Positions 26,636 to 34,712 of a DNA stretch of 64,000 nt are shown one piece after another. Origin of the DNA: CAZKBP01 sp964551015 (lineage in GTDB: Bacteria > Bacteroidota > Bacteroidia > Cytophagales > Microscillaceae); assembly GCA_964551015.1 (NCBI GenBank), contig CAZKBP010000014.1, positions 1-64,000 on the forward strand, given 5' to 3'. The notes under the pieces are model-generated. The model saw only the letters and a list, made by a program, of their open reading frames with translations. It was not told the DNA's origin and made no database searches. Both the position numbers and the translations under genes were made by a program. Positions within the stretch are counted from its first letter, which is position 1. The number at the start of each line of letters is the position of its first letter.

Positions 26636-27253
26636 CTAGTCATACCAGGTCATTCTATCAGGTTGCTCGAGGTAGCGAAACATTTCTCGAACCTCTTCTT
26701 CGGTATTTCTCCCCTGAGAAAGTGGCGGTAGACTCTCCTCTGAGAAAAACCTTGCATCCAAAGTGTCGGCACCAGCTCGAGGCGTACCCGACACGATTTC
26801 ACAACCGACGAAAATCTTATAAACGTGATCGAGTGCCGGCGGATGTCCGTGAAAACGATTATCAAGCAAGGCCAATAATCTTCGCGATTTTACTTCCATG
26901 CCTGCCTCTTCGGCTACCTCCTTGGTTGCGACTTCTCCCGCACTATGGCCAATGTCTGCCCAACCCCCCGGTAAGGCCCAAAGTTGATCCGTTTTTTCTT
27001 GCACCATCAGAATTCGTTTTTCTTGGAATACCACGGCTCTTACATCTACTTTGGGGTTAGGATAACCCGCCGCCCGGGGCAAAAAAGTTTCAATTTGGTC
27101 TACATCCAGACTGGCTAGCTCGGCAATCATTTCCGTGCTGATCATCTCCAGCTCCTCGAATCTTTCTAAATCATAATTACTTTCTGAATAATGAAGCCCT
27201 GCTTGTGCCAAGGCGCGGATGCGTTTTGCTTTTTCTAAAATCCAAGATTTCAT
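26636..27253 (-). CDS. Nudix hydrolase with N-terminal Nudix-associated helical domain
   Basis: A 205-residue cytoplasmic hydrolase of the group with an N-terminal helical domain (KAKRIRALAQAGLHYSES, DLERFEELEMISTEMIAEL), as in YjhB-type and ADP-ribose or CDP-choline pyrophosphatases. The Nudix box is GWADIGHSAGEVATKEVAEE followed by AGM. The catalytic REUxEE core is present with Lys for Arg, and the first Glu of the box is His, so metal binding may differ from standard. ALPGGWADIG and LLALLDNRFHGHPP fit substrate recognition. It is followed by the GDGRIS protein gene. The substrate is unknown. Confidence 0.85.
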   Translation of the reverse strand: MKSWILEKAKRIRALAQAGLHYSESNYDLERFEELEMISTEMIAELASLDVDQIETFLPRAAGYPNPKVDVRAVVFQEKRILMVQEKTDQLWALPGGWADIGHSAGEVATKEVAEEAGMEVKSRRLLALLDNRFHGHPPALDHVYKIFVGCEIVSGTPRAGADTLDARFFSEESLPPLSQGRNTEEEVREMFRYLEQPDRMTWYD

Positions 27254-27421
27254 AAGGGAATATGGCTAAAATTTTTGAGATTTCATAAACTTTCTTGCCT
27301 GAAATATACCCACGAGGCAGCCGCAGATTTAATCCCAATTAGGATAGAGCGTAGCGTGATCTCGTCTTGGTTTAGAACGGAATTTTCAAGTGGCAAAGCC
27401 CGTGCTTTCTACAATTTTGGC

Positions 27422-27429
27422 TATTTTTG
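27422..27429 (+). promoter_or_regulatory. Bacteroidota -7 promoter box of the TAXI-like gene
   Basis: TATTTTTG matches TAnnTTTG and lies 24 bp before the ATG at 27454. An in-frame TTG at 27427 is part of the box and is rejected as start. Confidence 0.65.
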
Positions 27430-27453
27430 TTAAGAAAAAAGAAGACCGCAAAA

Positions 27454-28737
27454 ATGCCCTACAAATACCTCTTACCAGGAATAGCACTCTTGGTCTGCTT
27501 TTCCTGCCGGCCCGAAGAGAACCCATATCTAATCGCCACCGGAGCTAAATATAGTCGGCATTATCGGATTGGGCGGCACTTGGCTGATATTATCAATCGG
27601 GAGTCGAGCTACCGCTTAAAACCCGATACGCTCGGCGAAGGGAGCATCCATAACTGCAATCAAATATTAGAGGGGCGGACGCAGTTTGCACTGGCGCAAA
27701 ACGACGTGCCTCTGCCCCAGCATCAAGGGAAACTCAGGACAGTCTTGCCACTTTATCCACAATTGCTTTTTATCATTTACGCGGATAGCCTACAGCCTCA
27801 ATCTCTCGGGGATTTGATCGTGGGGCGCAAGATCGCCATTGGGCCTCGTACGGGCGGGACAGCTCCTTTTACGCGTAATTTTTTGAGCTTGCACGGGATT
27901 GATACCACCGAATACGAGTTTGTATACAGTCATTATGATGAGAATACGATCTCAGATTCTATTGCTGTGAGCATTTCACTGACGGGCTACAACAATAAAC
28001 GCATTGAGGAGATGCTCCTTGATAAGGGAGGCCGTATTTGGAGCTTAGACGATCCCACAAAATTAGGGCAGGGCTCCTCCGTGGAAGGCTTTTGTTTGCA
28101 ATATCCCTATGCTCGCCCTTTTGTCATTCCACGTAATACCTACCAAAATGACCCCGCAGAAGCCGTTTTGACCATTGCCTTGGATAACCTTCTCTTAGCA
28201 CACGAATCAGTAGATGAGCAAGTGATTTACGACCTGGTCAATACTATTTTTGAGAAGCGGGAGGTGCTGGCCAACGAAGATGTGCTTTTTAGATTTATTG
28301 ATGACCAATTTGATACGAAATCTTTGCAGTTTTCGCTGCACCCTGGGGTCAAGAATTATCTCAATCGGAATAAGCCCACCTTCTACGAGCGCTACGCCGA
28401 GTTGTTGGCACTCCTGATTACGCTAGTTACCGTCTCGGTGGGAGGTATGTCTACTTTTTGGCGTTGGAATAAACGCCGGAAAAAGGATCGCATTGATCGC
28501 TACTATATGCAGGTGATTCAGTTAGAGAATCAAGCCAAGCAGAGCCCCGACCCGCGGAGACTTCATGAAATCCTAGAAGAGCTAGATCAAATCCGCCAAA
28601 AAGCTTTCGGGCAATTGGTCAAAGACCGCCTACAAGCAGATGATAGCTTTCGCATCTTTATTACTCTGATTCAGGATGTCAGCCTCGTCATCGAGAAGCG
28701 GATTCAAGAGCTAGATTCCGTAGACAGAAAGGTATAA
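27454..28737 (+). CDS. TAXI-type TRAP solute-binding-like protein with C-terminal membrane anchor
   Basis: A 427-residue protein. A lipoprotein-like signal (MPYKYLLPGIALLVCFSC) is followed by a TAXI-family solute-binding fold: YLIATGAKYSRHYRIGRHLA, GSIHNCNQILEGRTQFALAQ, ND, then KIAIGPRTGGTAPFTRNFLS. TAXI proteins bind small organic acids for TRAP transporters. Unlike standard ones it continues at about 325-350 into a TM helix (LLALLITLVTVSVGGMSTFW), a basic stretch (KRRKKDR) and a coiled-coil-like tail. No TRAP membrane subunit is nearby, so it may sense rather than transport. Ligand and partner are unknown. The start is fixed by the promoter box at 27422-27429. Confidence 0.8.
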   Translation: MPYKYLLPGIALLVCFSCRPEENPYLIATGAKYSRHYRIGRHLADIINRESSYRLKPDTLGEGSIHNCNQILEGRTQFALAQNDVPLPQHQGKLRTVLPLYPQLLFIIYADSLQPQSLGDLIVGRKIAIGPRTGGTAPFTRNFLSLHGIDTTEYEFVYSHYDENTISDSIAVSISLTGYNNKRIEEMLLDKGGRIWSLDDPTKLGQGSSVEGFCLQYPYARPFVIPRNTYQNDPAEAVLTIALDNLLLAHESVDEQVIYDLVNTIFEKREVLANEDVLFRFIDDQFDTKSLQFSLHPGVKNYLNRNKPTFYERYAELLALLITLVTVSVGGMSTFWRWNKRRKKDRIDRYYMQVIQLENQAKQSPDPRRLHEILEELDQIRQKAFGQLVKDRLQADDSFRIFITLIQDVSLVIEKRIQELDSVDRKV

Positions 28738-28810
28738 ATAAGATTTCGCTGGATTTGATCCCAATCACAGAACTTCTGATAGATGCCTAGTAATAGATGA
28801 AAAATATTTT

Positions 28811-28818
28811 TAGCTTTG
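28811..28818 (+). promoter_or_regulatory. Bacteroidota -7 promoter box of the BON-LysM gene
   Basis: TAGCTTTG matches TAnnTTTG and lies 31 bp before the ATG at 28849. Confidence 0.65.
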
Positions 28819-28848
28819 TGCTCATCAACAACTTAAATATTTAAAATC

Positions 28849-29298
28849 ATGGGAATTTTTGACTTTGCCAAAGAAGGTGCCTCCAAAGAACTAGGCGAGA
28901 AAATCACTAAAATGCTCCAAGACAAAGGGCTAGATATTGCACAGCTTAAAGTAGAAGTGAAAGATCAAAAAGTAGCGGTGTCTGGAACGGCCAACAGTGA
29001 GAAAATGCACCAAAAAGCCATTGAGTTGATCAAAGGAATTGAAGGAGTAAAAGGGGTAGAGGATGATATTAAAGTAATGCCCAAGGTAGAAGGTTCCGAA
29101 GTAACCGAAGAGGGTGAAACTGTTTACACGGTTAAGTCTGGGGATACACTCTGGGGAATTTCAGAAAAATTCTACGGAGACGGAAGCAAGTACACGAGAA
29201 TTTTTGAAGCCAACAAAGAAGTTTGGAAAGATCACAATGACGATCCTAACATCATTTATCCCAATTGGAAGTTAGTCATTCCGCCCAAGGAAGCTTAG
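28849..29298 (+). CDS. kbp: BON-LysM protein, Kbp/YgaU-like
   Basis: A 149-residue protein with a BON domain (about 25-80, GLDIAQLKVEVKDQKVAVSG and GIEGVKGVEDDIKV) and a C-terminal LysM domain (about 92-146, YTVKSGDTLWGISEKFYGDG, IFEANKEVW, NIIYPNWKLVIP). The layout, length and start MGIFDFAKEGASKELGEKI match Kbp (YgaU), a cytoplasmic potassium-binding protein in Escherichia coli. There is no signal peptide, in agreement with that. In Bacteroidota the role is not proven. It has its own promoter and a weak hairpin after the stop. Confidence 0.9.
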   Translation: MGIFDFAKEGASKELGEKITKMLQDKGLDIAQLKVEVKDQKVAVSGTANSEKMHQKAIELIKGIEGVKGVEDDIKVMPKVEGSEVTEEGETVYTVKSGDTLWGISEKFYGDGSKYTRIFEANKEVWKDHNDDPNIIYPNWKLVIPPKEA

Positions 29299-29336
29299 GC
29301 CACGCTGTCCTCGTCATGGATGAGGAGTCAGCTTAT

Positions 29337-29355
29337 CTCCAATTTTTATTTGGAG
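29337..29355 (+). terminator. Possible terminator after the BON-LysM gene
   Basis: CTCCAA (29337-29342) pairs with TTGGAG (29350-29355) around a T-rich loop, followed by CATATTTTC. The stem is short, so this is a weak call. Confidence 0.35.
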
Positions 29356-29436
29356 CATATTTTCAAAACAATCCTGCCGGATAAAACCTAAGTTTTATCT
29401 GATCTACAATCTTTTTCTCCACAAAAACTCACTCAA

Positions 29437-30387
29437 ATGGATCAACAAGAATTCTTAAGCCAAACTGAAGAAGTGCGCACGGCTTATTTGGCCATTATGG
29501 CGGCACTTTCATCAGCCGACCACGACAATTCCGAAGAAGAAATTGCCTTCATGGAGCAAATGGCAAGCGTGGCGGGTCTTTCTGAAAGCTCAGTCGAGGA
29601 AGTAAAAGAGGCCATGAAAAACCCAAGTGGGCTCGATCTTCAAGCTAAACTCGTGAATTTTAAGGGTAATGATCTGAAATTTGCCCTTGTAACCGACATG
29701 CTCAACCTCTCCTATTCTGATGGCGAACTCGAGGCCGAGGAGGTAAACCAGATCAAGCAAGTCAATCAAATTTTGGAGATTAGTGATGAACAATACGAAG
29801 CACTCGTCAAATACGTACAAGAGGCTAACAAGCTAGCCGCCGAAGAAGAGGGCACCCCCGAAGTTGATAAAGATGGAAATCCGAAAGCAGAAAGAAATAA
29901 TTTTTTGTCCAGCACGGGCTTAGAAAATACGTTTCAGAAGCTGAACATTCCTACCAAAAACTTTAAATCTGGCTCGACCATTACCACGGCTTTGACCAGT
30001 GCTGCTTTTTACTTGGTACAAAGCTATATGTCTGGTTCTCAAAAGAATACCCAGACCAGCCAGCAGTCTGGAGGCGGGGGTTTGACTGGAACCTTGGGAA
30101 GCCTGCTCGGAGCTGCTATGTCTGGCTCGGGTCAGTCTTCGGGGCAAAGCGGAAATGCGATGAGCGGATTAGGAGGGCTAGTTTCTGGTTTTTTTGCCAA
30201 TCAGAGCCAGAAGCAAGGACAAACCCAAGGAAATGCAGGCGCACTGGGTAACATTCTAAGCACGGTGATGAATTCGGCTTCCAAAGGAAAGGGTCTAGGA
30301 AATCTGATGGAAATTGTCGGAGGAGGTAAGAAAAAAGGAGGCAATGCCAGTCCCCTGACCAATATTTTGGGAAGCTTGATGCAGTAA
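29437..30387 (+). CDS. TerB-like protein with low-complexity C-terminal region
   Basis: A 316-residue soluble protein. The first 130 residues form a TerB/DjlA-like helical bundle: AYLAIMAALSSADHDNSEEE, IAFMEQMASVAGLS and FALVTDMLNLSYSDGELEAE show the paired acidic loops (ADHDNSEEE and SYSDGELEAEE) that bind metal in that family. Residues about 190-316 are rich in Gly, Ser, Gln and Asn with GGGGLTGTLGSLLGAAMSGS, so probably flexible. No signal peptide is seen. It follows the BON-LysM gene by 138 bp; co-transcription is possible. TerB proteins are tied to tellurite resistance and membrane stress, but no other ter gene is here. Confidence 0.75.
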   Translation: MDQQEFLSQTEEVRTAYLAIMAALSSADHDNSEEEIAFMEQMASVAGLSESSVEEVKEAMKNPSGLDLQAKLVNFKGNDLKFALVTDMLNLSYSDGELEAEEVNQIKQVNQILEISDEQYEALVKYVQEANKLAAEEEGTPEVDKDGNPKAERNNFLSSTGLENTFQKLNIPTKNFKSGSTITTALTSAAFYLVQSYMSGSQKNTQTSQQSGGGGLTGTLGSLLGAAMSGSGQSSGQSGNAMSGLGGLVSGFFANQSQKQGQTQGNAGALGNILSTVMNSASKGKGLGNLMEIVGGGKKKGGNASPLTNILGSLMQ

Positions 30388-30501
30388 AAACGGCAATTTA
30401 CAGCTTAGAAGTTTGTTTTAGTTCGGGGTTCACACGAGGATGGACTCCGATTTTTTTGTGAATGCCTCAAAAGAATCATTCAACAAAAAATCATGACGCC
30501 C

Positions 30502-31386
30502 TCAGGAATGCGAGCAAAGATGCATCGCGTAAAGATCAAAGTACTGATGCTGACGTGCCTCCTCAAATTGGTAGCCAAAACTGAGCCAAGCAGGAGCCTG
30601 AGCCACTACCTGCACTTGTTGCACATATCTTTTGATGGTTTGGAAAATCTGCGAATTGCTCACAACTTGTCCATACAGATAAACGGAAACTCTCTCTCGA
30701 TCCGCCCTCAGTTCGTCTAGAATAAACAACACGAAATAAACAATATCATTGGCCTCTTGATAAGGATACAAGTTGCAAAGCTCGAGTTGGTATCCACGGA
30801 AAAAGCCCGCGATGATATAGTTTTTATCAATCAATAGATGCAGTGCATTTTGCCCTGAGTCTTCGTGTACTTTCTTAATTCCTTCTACAAAAGGGACGGT
30901 ATGATGGACAAAATCTATGACCCGCGTCGGGTAGGTTTTGTGAAACCAGTTGACCAATTTCTTGTCTGCCATAAAAATGTCTACGGCGTCCATGCTTTGC
31001 ATTTTGTGCACGATGATCAGAGAGTCGTCCGTTTTATTTTCCGAAAATTTCAAATATTTCTCAGGCGAAGATTCGTCAAAAAATTCCTCAGGAACCAGGG
31101 TAAAACTTTTACCCCTCAGGATAATGCTTACCCTTTGCCAGAAGTTAGCTTTTAGAAAGAGGTCGCTATCGTAAATAAAATTGAGTGAAGAAACCAATTC
31201 ATCGCTCCCCATAGGGCTAAAAAATTGATAATCAGAAAGTAGCATGCATCGATTTTCAAGCGAATTAACCACGCAGAACTTAAGACTATCTGCACCTAAG
31301 GAAAGATACAGGCTGTAATAGCTCATGTCATCAATATCAAAGTTGTCGTCTTTGATGCTCAATTCCTGTCTGAAAACTTCGGCCAT
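30502..31386 (-). CDS. DUF3822 family protein
   Basis: A 294-residue soluble protein of the Bacteroidota family DUF3822. Recognisable parts are YYSLYLSLGADSLKFCVVN, HHTVPFVEGIKKVHEDSG, LLIDKNYIIAGFFRGYQLEL and YFVLFILDELRADRERVSVY. The fold is by family knowledge actin/ASKHA-like (as in PilM/FtsA relatives), but the role is not known. In many relatives it lies near rsmD or coaD; here neither is present. It has its own promoter (31485-31492) and is separated by a strong terminator from the gene before it. Confidence 0.85.
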   Translation of the reverse strand: MAEVFRQELSIKDDNFDIDDMSYYSLYLSLGADSLKFCVVNSLENRCMLLSDYQFFSPMGSDELVSSLNFIYDSDLFLKANFWQRVSIILRGKSFTLVPEEFFDESSPEKYLKFSENKTDDSLIIVHKMQSMDAVDIFMADKKLVNWFHKTYPTRVIDFVHHTVPFVEGIKKVHEDSGQNALHLLIDKNYIIAGFFRGYQLELCNLYPYQEANDIVYFVLFILDELRADRERVSVYLYGQVVSNSQIFQTIKRYVQQVQVVAQAPAWLSFGYQFEEARQHQYFDLYAMHLCSHS

Positions 31387-31484
31387 AGGAGAATACTTAA
31401 TTGATCGAGGAAATTTTTAAGATAAGAAAGCATAGTTTCTAAGTAAACTAATACTTATGCTCTTTAAAGCTGAGATAAACGTGC

Positions 31485-31492
31485 CAAAATTA
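31485..31492 (-). promoter_or_regulatory. Bacteroidota -7 promoter box of the DUF3822 gene
   Basis: On the minus strand TAATTTTG matches TAnnTTTG. It lies 98 bp upstream of the ATG at 31386, directly after the terminator of the preceding gene. Confidence 0.6.
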
Positions 31493-31516
31493 CAAGAATC
31501 CTTGACAAAATAAAAA

Positions 31517-31554
31517 ACATCCTGCTTATTTCTCCAAGAAAATAAGCGGGATGT
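31517..31554 (-). terminator. Rho-independent terminator of the 31609-32391 gene
   Basis: ACATCCTGCTTATTT (31517-31531) pairs with AAATAAGCGGGATGT (31540-31554), 15 bp with one wobble and an 8-nt loop. On the minus strand the stem is followed by TTTTTTATTTT, so it ends transcription of the gene at 31609-32391. Confidence 0.88.
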
Positions 31555-31608
31555 CCTTGAGTTAGCAGCGAGAAGCAATTCACTGCTCATAGAGGGGCAT
31601 GATGAACT

Positions 31609-32391
31609 TTACTCCCAGTTACCAGCCGTGGTCGCTTCGTCTCGTGAGCCGACCTTGAGCGGTTTGGTTTGGAGTTGCTCGATACGTTTTTCGTAGAGAT
31701 TGATAAATTTACTTAAATCATCTAGTTCTTCCTGAAATTTCTCTTTGTCAGCTTCACTAGCGGCATCTCGAATTTTTTTCTGAATTTCCACCGCCTCTTC
31801 TCTTTTGGTTTTCAACTTGTCTTGGAAGTAAGTAATCAATCTGGTGACCGAATAAGGCTCGCCATTTTCTTTGAGCTCGCCTCCTCGTGCGGGGTTGACA
31901 GGATATTCATCTCTTACTTCAAATACATTGATGTCAACTCCTCCATTATTAATTTCACTGGCATAAAGCGTAAATTTTTTACCATCAGTACCGGGGATAT
32001 AAGGTAGGCGACTGGCGTCGTAATTTTCGGGTAGGATGGAATCACGTACCGGGATCGTCCCTAAAGTATCGTATACGATCTCGATTTTCTCTTGTCCGTC
32101 GCCATCTTCGAGCACGGCTTTCTCGATTTTCTGGATATTGAGAATATCGCCACTCTGAGCAAAACTAACTAATTCTTCCCAGCGTCCGGCATATTTACCA
32201 TTTTGGCTCTGGTAAGCAATCTCCAATTCTCGGATCAGTTTGAGTTTCTCGATGATGGCTTTTTCTATGGCCGCGATTTCTTGTTTTTGCTGAATAGGGC
32301 CTCGCACTCCTTGGTAGAGGAAGCCCGCCAAGATGAGGGCGATAACCAGAAAAACAATGCTTAAAACAGTATTAAGAATATTCGATTTCAT
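31609..32391 (-). CDS. Membrane-anchored coiled-coil protein of unknown function
   Basis: A 260-residue protein with one N-terminal TM helix (about 7-28, LNTVLSIVFLVIALILAGFL) and the rest outside the cytoplasm or in it. After the TM comes a charged helix (QQKQEIAAIEKAIIEKLKLI) and IAYQSQNGKYAGRWEELVSF, a pattern close to pilin-like or pseudopilin helices that recurs in Bacteroidota proteins. A strand-rich middle (IPVRDSILPENYDASRLPYI, KFTLYASEINNGGVDINVFE) and a C-terminal coiled coil (residues about 190-245) follow. The function is unknown. It lies 63 bp after a Nudix gene on the same strand and ends at a strong terminator. Confidence 0.75.
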   Translation of the reverse strand: MKSNILNTVLSIVFLVIALILAGFLYQGVRGPIQQKQEIAAIEKAIIEKLKLIRELEIAYQSQNGKYAGRWEELVSFAQSGDILNIQKIEKAVLEDGDGQEKIEIVYDTLGTIPVRDSILPENYDASRLPYIPGTDGKKFTLYASEINNGGVDINVFEVRDEYPVNPARGGELKENGEPYSVTRLITYFQDKLKTKREEAVEIQKKIRDAASEADKEKFQEELDDLSKFINLYEKRIEQLQTKPLKVGSRDEATTAGNWE

Positions 32392-32454
32392 TATAATTAA
32401 TTTTTTTGATGGTACAATGTAGTATGTTGATATAAAGTAAGCAATTCAGTCTAG

Positions 32455-32955
32455 CTAACTTTGGGAGTAGAAATATCCTCGTTTTGTGATCAGTTCTGAA
32501 ATTTTTTCAATATTCCGAAAAACACTGTGTATTTGCAAGGGATTTTCTTTTTTAAGCATAGATTCATCCAAAAAAGCCACTTCCGTGATGATCTGGTGTT
32601 CCTCCGACATTTCTGGGTCTGCTCCTCGTTGGAGCTGCCCTCCCGTAATTTCTACCCGAAAAAAAAGCTCAATCGCGTGTAAAGGATCCGTGTGAAATTC
32701 ATTCACGAACAAAAATTCTCCGGGGGTGATCGTAAGTCCGGTTTCTTCCTCAAATTCACGCACCAAGGTTTCACGAGCCGACTCGTGATAATCTAATCCT
32801 CCACCCGGAGGTGCCCATAAATACTTTCCTTGGCCGATCATGCGGTGCTTCACCATCAGAACCTTGCCTTCATTCAGGCAGATACCGCTGACTCTGAGAC
32901 GTAAGCGATTGCCAAATTTTTCCGTCAACTCTCGCCGAGCCGCATCCTCGTGCAT
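32455..32955 (-). CDS. Nudix hydrolase
   Basis: A 166-residue cytoplasmic hydrolase with a perfect Nudix box: G, then LDYHESARETLV and REFEEETGL, with all catalytic acids. RLRVSGICLNEGKVLMVKHR and GQGKYLWAPPGG precede it, as in MutT/ADP-ribose-type members. DPEMSEEHQIITEVAFLDE at the C-terminal side is a usual capping segment. The substrate is not evident. It is the first gene of a two-gene run with the membrane coiled-coil protein (63-bp gap). Confidence 0.9.
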   Translation of the reverse strand: MHEDAARRELTEKFGNRLRLRVSGICLNEGKVLMVKHRMIGQGKYLWAPPGGGLDYHESARETLVREFEEETGLTITPGEFLFVNEFHTDPLHAIELFFRVEITGGQLQRGADPEMSEEHQIITEVAFLDESMLKKENPLQIHSVFRNIEKISELITKRGYFYSQS

Positions 32956-33314
32956 AGGAGATAAAGATTTAGAAGTAAAGATTGTCTAGAGTCTGCCCTT
33001 GATTTACAAGTGCTTGTTTTGAAAATTGATTTTTTATCAGTGAATCTAAACTTTAGACAAATCAAAATAAAAATTATTTTTTGGACATCCTAAGAGGCAG
33101 TTCAAATTTCATTTTCAGATTTTTATGATGCCTCTCTGCCCAGCATATTTTTAGGGAGTTTTCGCGTCATACCGCTGGGTATTTTATACGCGAGGAATTT
33201 TATCTGCTGGAAAATAACCCGTAATCGTTTTCCAAGCTAAAAACTCGAACCGTTTCCAAGCTAAGCAAAATATGTTTGATCAGAAAAAAAATCTAATTGT
33301 GCATCGTTTTTTAA

Positions 33315-33324
33315 TGAACGTTCA
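33315..33324. promoter_or_regulatory. Palindromic operator, likely bound by the TetR regulator
   Basis: TGAACGTTCA is a perfect 10-bp palindrome of the type that TetR-family proteins commonly bind. It ends 1 bp before the -7 box at 33326-33333 and 26 bp before the TetR start, so binding would block transcription. Autoregulation is inferred from position. Confidence 0.65.
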
Positions 33325-33325
33325 A

Positions 33326-33333
33326 TATATTTG
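33326..33333 (+). promoter_or_regulatory. Bacteroidota -7 promoter box of the TetR operon
   Basis: TATATTTG matches TAnnTTTG, 17 bp before the ATG at 33351 and directly beside the palindrome TGAACGTTCA. Confidence 0.7.
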
Positions 33334-33350
33334 GATAAACACAAAAAAAT

Positions 33351-33953
33351 ATGGCCAAAGTGAAGACCGACAAAGAAGAAATACTAGCCAAAGCCTTGCT
33401 TCTTTTTCGCAAAAAAGGCTACACACAGACCAGCATGAGCGATTTAGCAACTGCTTGTGAGATTCCTAGTTCGCTATTTTATTACTATTTCAAGGGAGGT
33501 AAGGTCAAAATTTTGGAAGAAGGACTCAGGACCGTACATCAATTCTTTAAGAAGAATGTATTTAGCATTGCTTACCAGAGAGACATCCCTGTGGAGGAAC
33601 GCCTCGCACAGATGACAGACATTACCAGAAAGGTATTCTTGAAGCACGAAGGGGGCTGCATTATGGCTAATACTGTCTTAGAAATATCTCAATATCAGCT
33701 AGATAATGAACAAAGTGCTGGAAATAAACCTGCCCCTGAGCTAAGCTTTATACCCATTCTTAAAGCATTTTTTGAGGATTATATCCAAGCTTCTGCCTTC
33801 ATCTTAGAAGAAAAATATGTCCCCAAAGTCGCCCGAGAGAAAGCAGAGCAGTGTGTCCAAGATATAGAAGGAGGGATCATGCTGATGCGACTTTATCAAG
33901 ATGAAGGCTATTTTTTAAGAGCCTTGGAGCGATCTGCAAAAGTTCTCAATTAA
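33351..33953 (+). CDS. TetR/AcrR family transcriptional regulator
   Basis: A 200-residue repressor-type protein. The N-terminal DNA-binding domain (1-55) reads KEEILAKALLLFRKKGYTQTSMSDLATACEIPSSLFYYYF, with the TetR helix-turn-helix and the usual Tyr-Tyr-Phe end. The C-terminal ligand domain (about 60-200) is less conserved, with FLKHEGGCIMANTVLEIS. It heads a run that continues with a transglutaminase-like protein and two alpha/beta hydrolases, all closely spaced. A palindrome beside the promoter suggests autoregulation. The ligand is unknown; a hydrophobic or ester compound is a guess from its neighbours. Confidence 0.92.
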   Translation: MAKVKTDKEEILAKALLLFRKKGYTQTSMSDLATACEIPSSLFYYYFKGGKVKILEEGLRTVHQFFKKNVFSIAYQRDIPVEERLAQMTDITRKVFLKHEGGCIMANTVLEISQYQLDNEQSAGNKPAPELSFIPILKAFFEDYIQASAFILEEKYVPKVAREKAEQCVQDIEGGIMLMRLYQDEGYFLRALERSAKVLN

Positions 33954-34009
33954 ATTTGAATGACTATTCAATAAATCTGAAAATAATCAAAACCATAAAC
34001 TCTACAATC

Positions 34010-34672
34010 ATGCAAGAATACCTAGAACCTACTTTTTATATAGATAGCGACCATCCTGCTGTCATCGAGTATACTCGCAAAGCACTCAAAAATGTTCCTG
34101 AAAACGATCCTATACAACAGGCTATCACTCTCTACTATCAAGTACGCGATGACTTCCGTTATGATGCTTACAACGTGGAACTAAGTAGAGAAGCCTTGAA
34201 AGCCAGCCACTTAGTGAGTAGAGATCACGGCTATTGTATCGAGAAAGCCATTCTCCTGGCCGCCTGCGCACGAGTAGTAGGCATCCCGAGTCGTTTAGGC
34301 TTTGCTAATGTGCGCAATCATATTGCGACCGAAAAACTTGAACGACTCCTTAAAACCAATGTGATGGTTTTCCACGGTTACACGGAGCTGTACCTCCAAG
34401 ATAAATGGGTCAAAGCGACCCCCGCTTTCAACGAGGAATTGTGTGAGCGTTTGAAGGTAGCTCCTCTCGAGTTTGATGGAAAAGAAGATTCTATCTTTCA
34501 AGAATATGACAGGGGTGGACAACAACATATGGAGTATCTGCATGACTACGGACGCTTTGCGGATATGCCTTTCGAGCTCTATATCTCTTCTTTGCAAAAA
34601 GAATATAGCCATATCTTTGAGAACCCTCAGGCACTGCGGAACTTGGGTTGGAATTATGCTTCTCAAGCTTGA
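34010..34672 (+). CDS. Transglutaminase-like cysteine protease-fold protein
   Basis: A 220-residue protein with the bacterial transglutaminase-like core: YYQVRDDFRYDAYNVELSRE, then the catalytic Cys in SRDHGYCIEKAILLAACARV, GIPSRLGFANVRNH, the His in MVFHGYTELYLQDKWVKATP and the acidic region after PAFN. The Cys-His-Asp order fits. No signal peptide is seen, so it acts in the cytoplasm, perhaps as a protease or amidase on small substrates. I choose the ATG at 34010 (MQEYLEPTFYIDSDHP) because it matches the family start; an in-frame TTG at 33956 would add 18 residues. It lies 56 bp after the TetR gene. Confidence 0.85.
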   Translation: MQEYLEPTFYIDSDHPAVIEYTRKALKNVPENDPIQQAITLYYQVRDDFRYDAYNVELSREALKASHLVSRDHGYCIEKAILLAACARVVGIPSRLGFANVRNHIATEKLERLLKTNVMVFHGYTELYLQDKWVKATPAFNEELCERLKVAPLEFDGKEDSIFQEYDRGGQQHMEYLHDYGRFADMPFELYISSLQKEYSHIFENPQALRNLGWNYASQA

Positions 34673-34712
34673 AAATTACGGCAATTTTTTAACAAGCATT
34701 CAATAATTTCTT

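Larger units (their letters stand above)
32956..33350. other. Intergenic region before the TetR operon
   Basis: This 395-bp gap lies between divergent genes and holds no credible gene. A direct repeat stands at 33226-33240 (CGTTTTCCAAGCTAA) and 33251-33264 (CGTTTCCAAGCTAA), 25 bp apart, which could be a second regulator site. The promoter and TetR operator lie at its right end (33315-33333). Confidence 0.5.
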
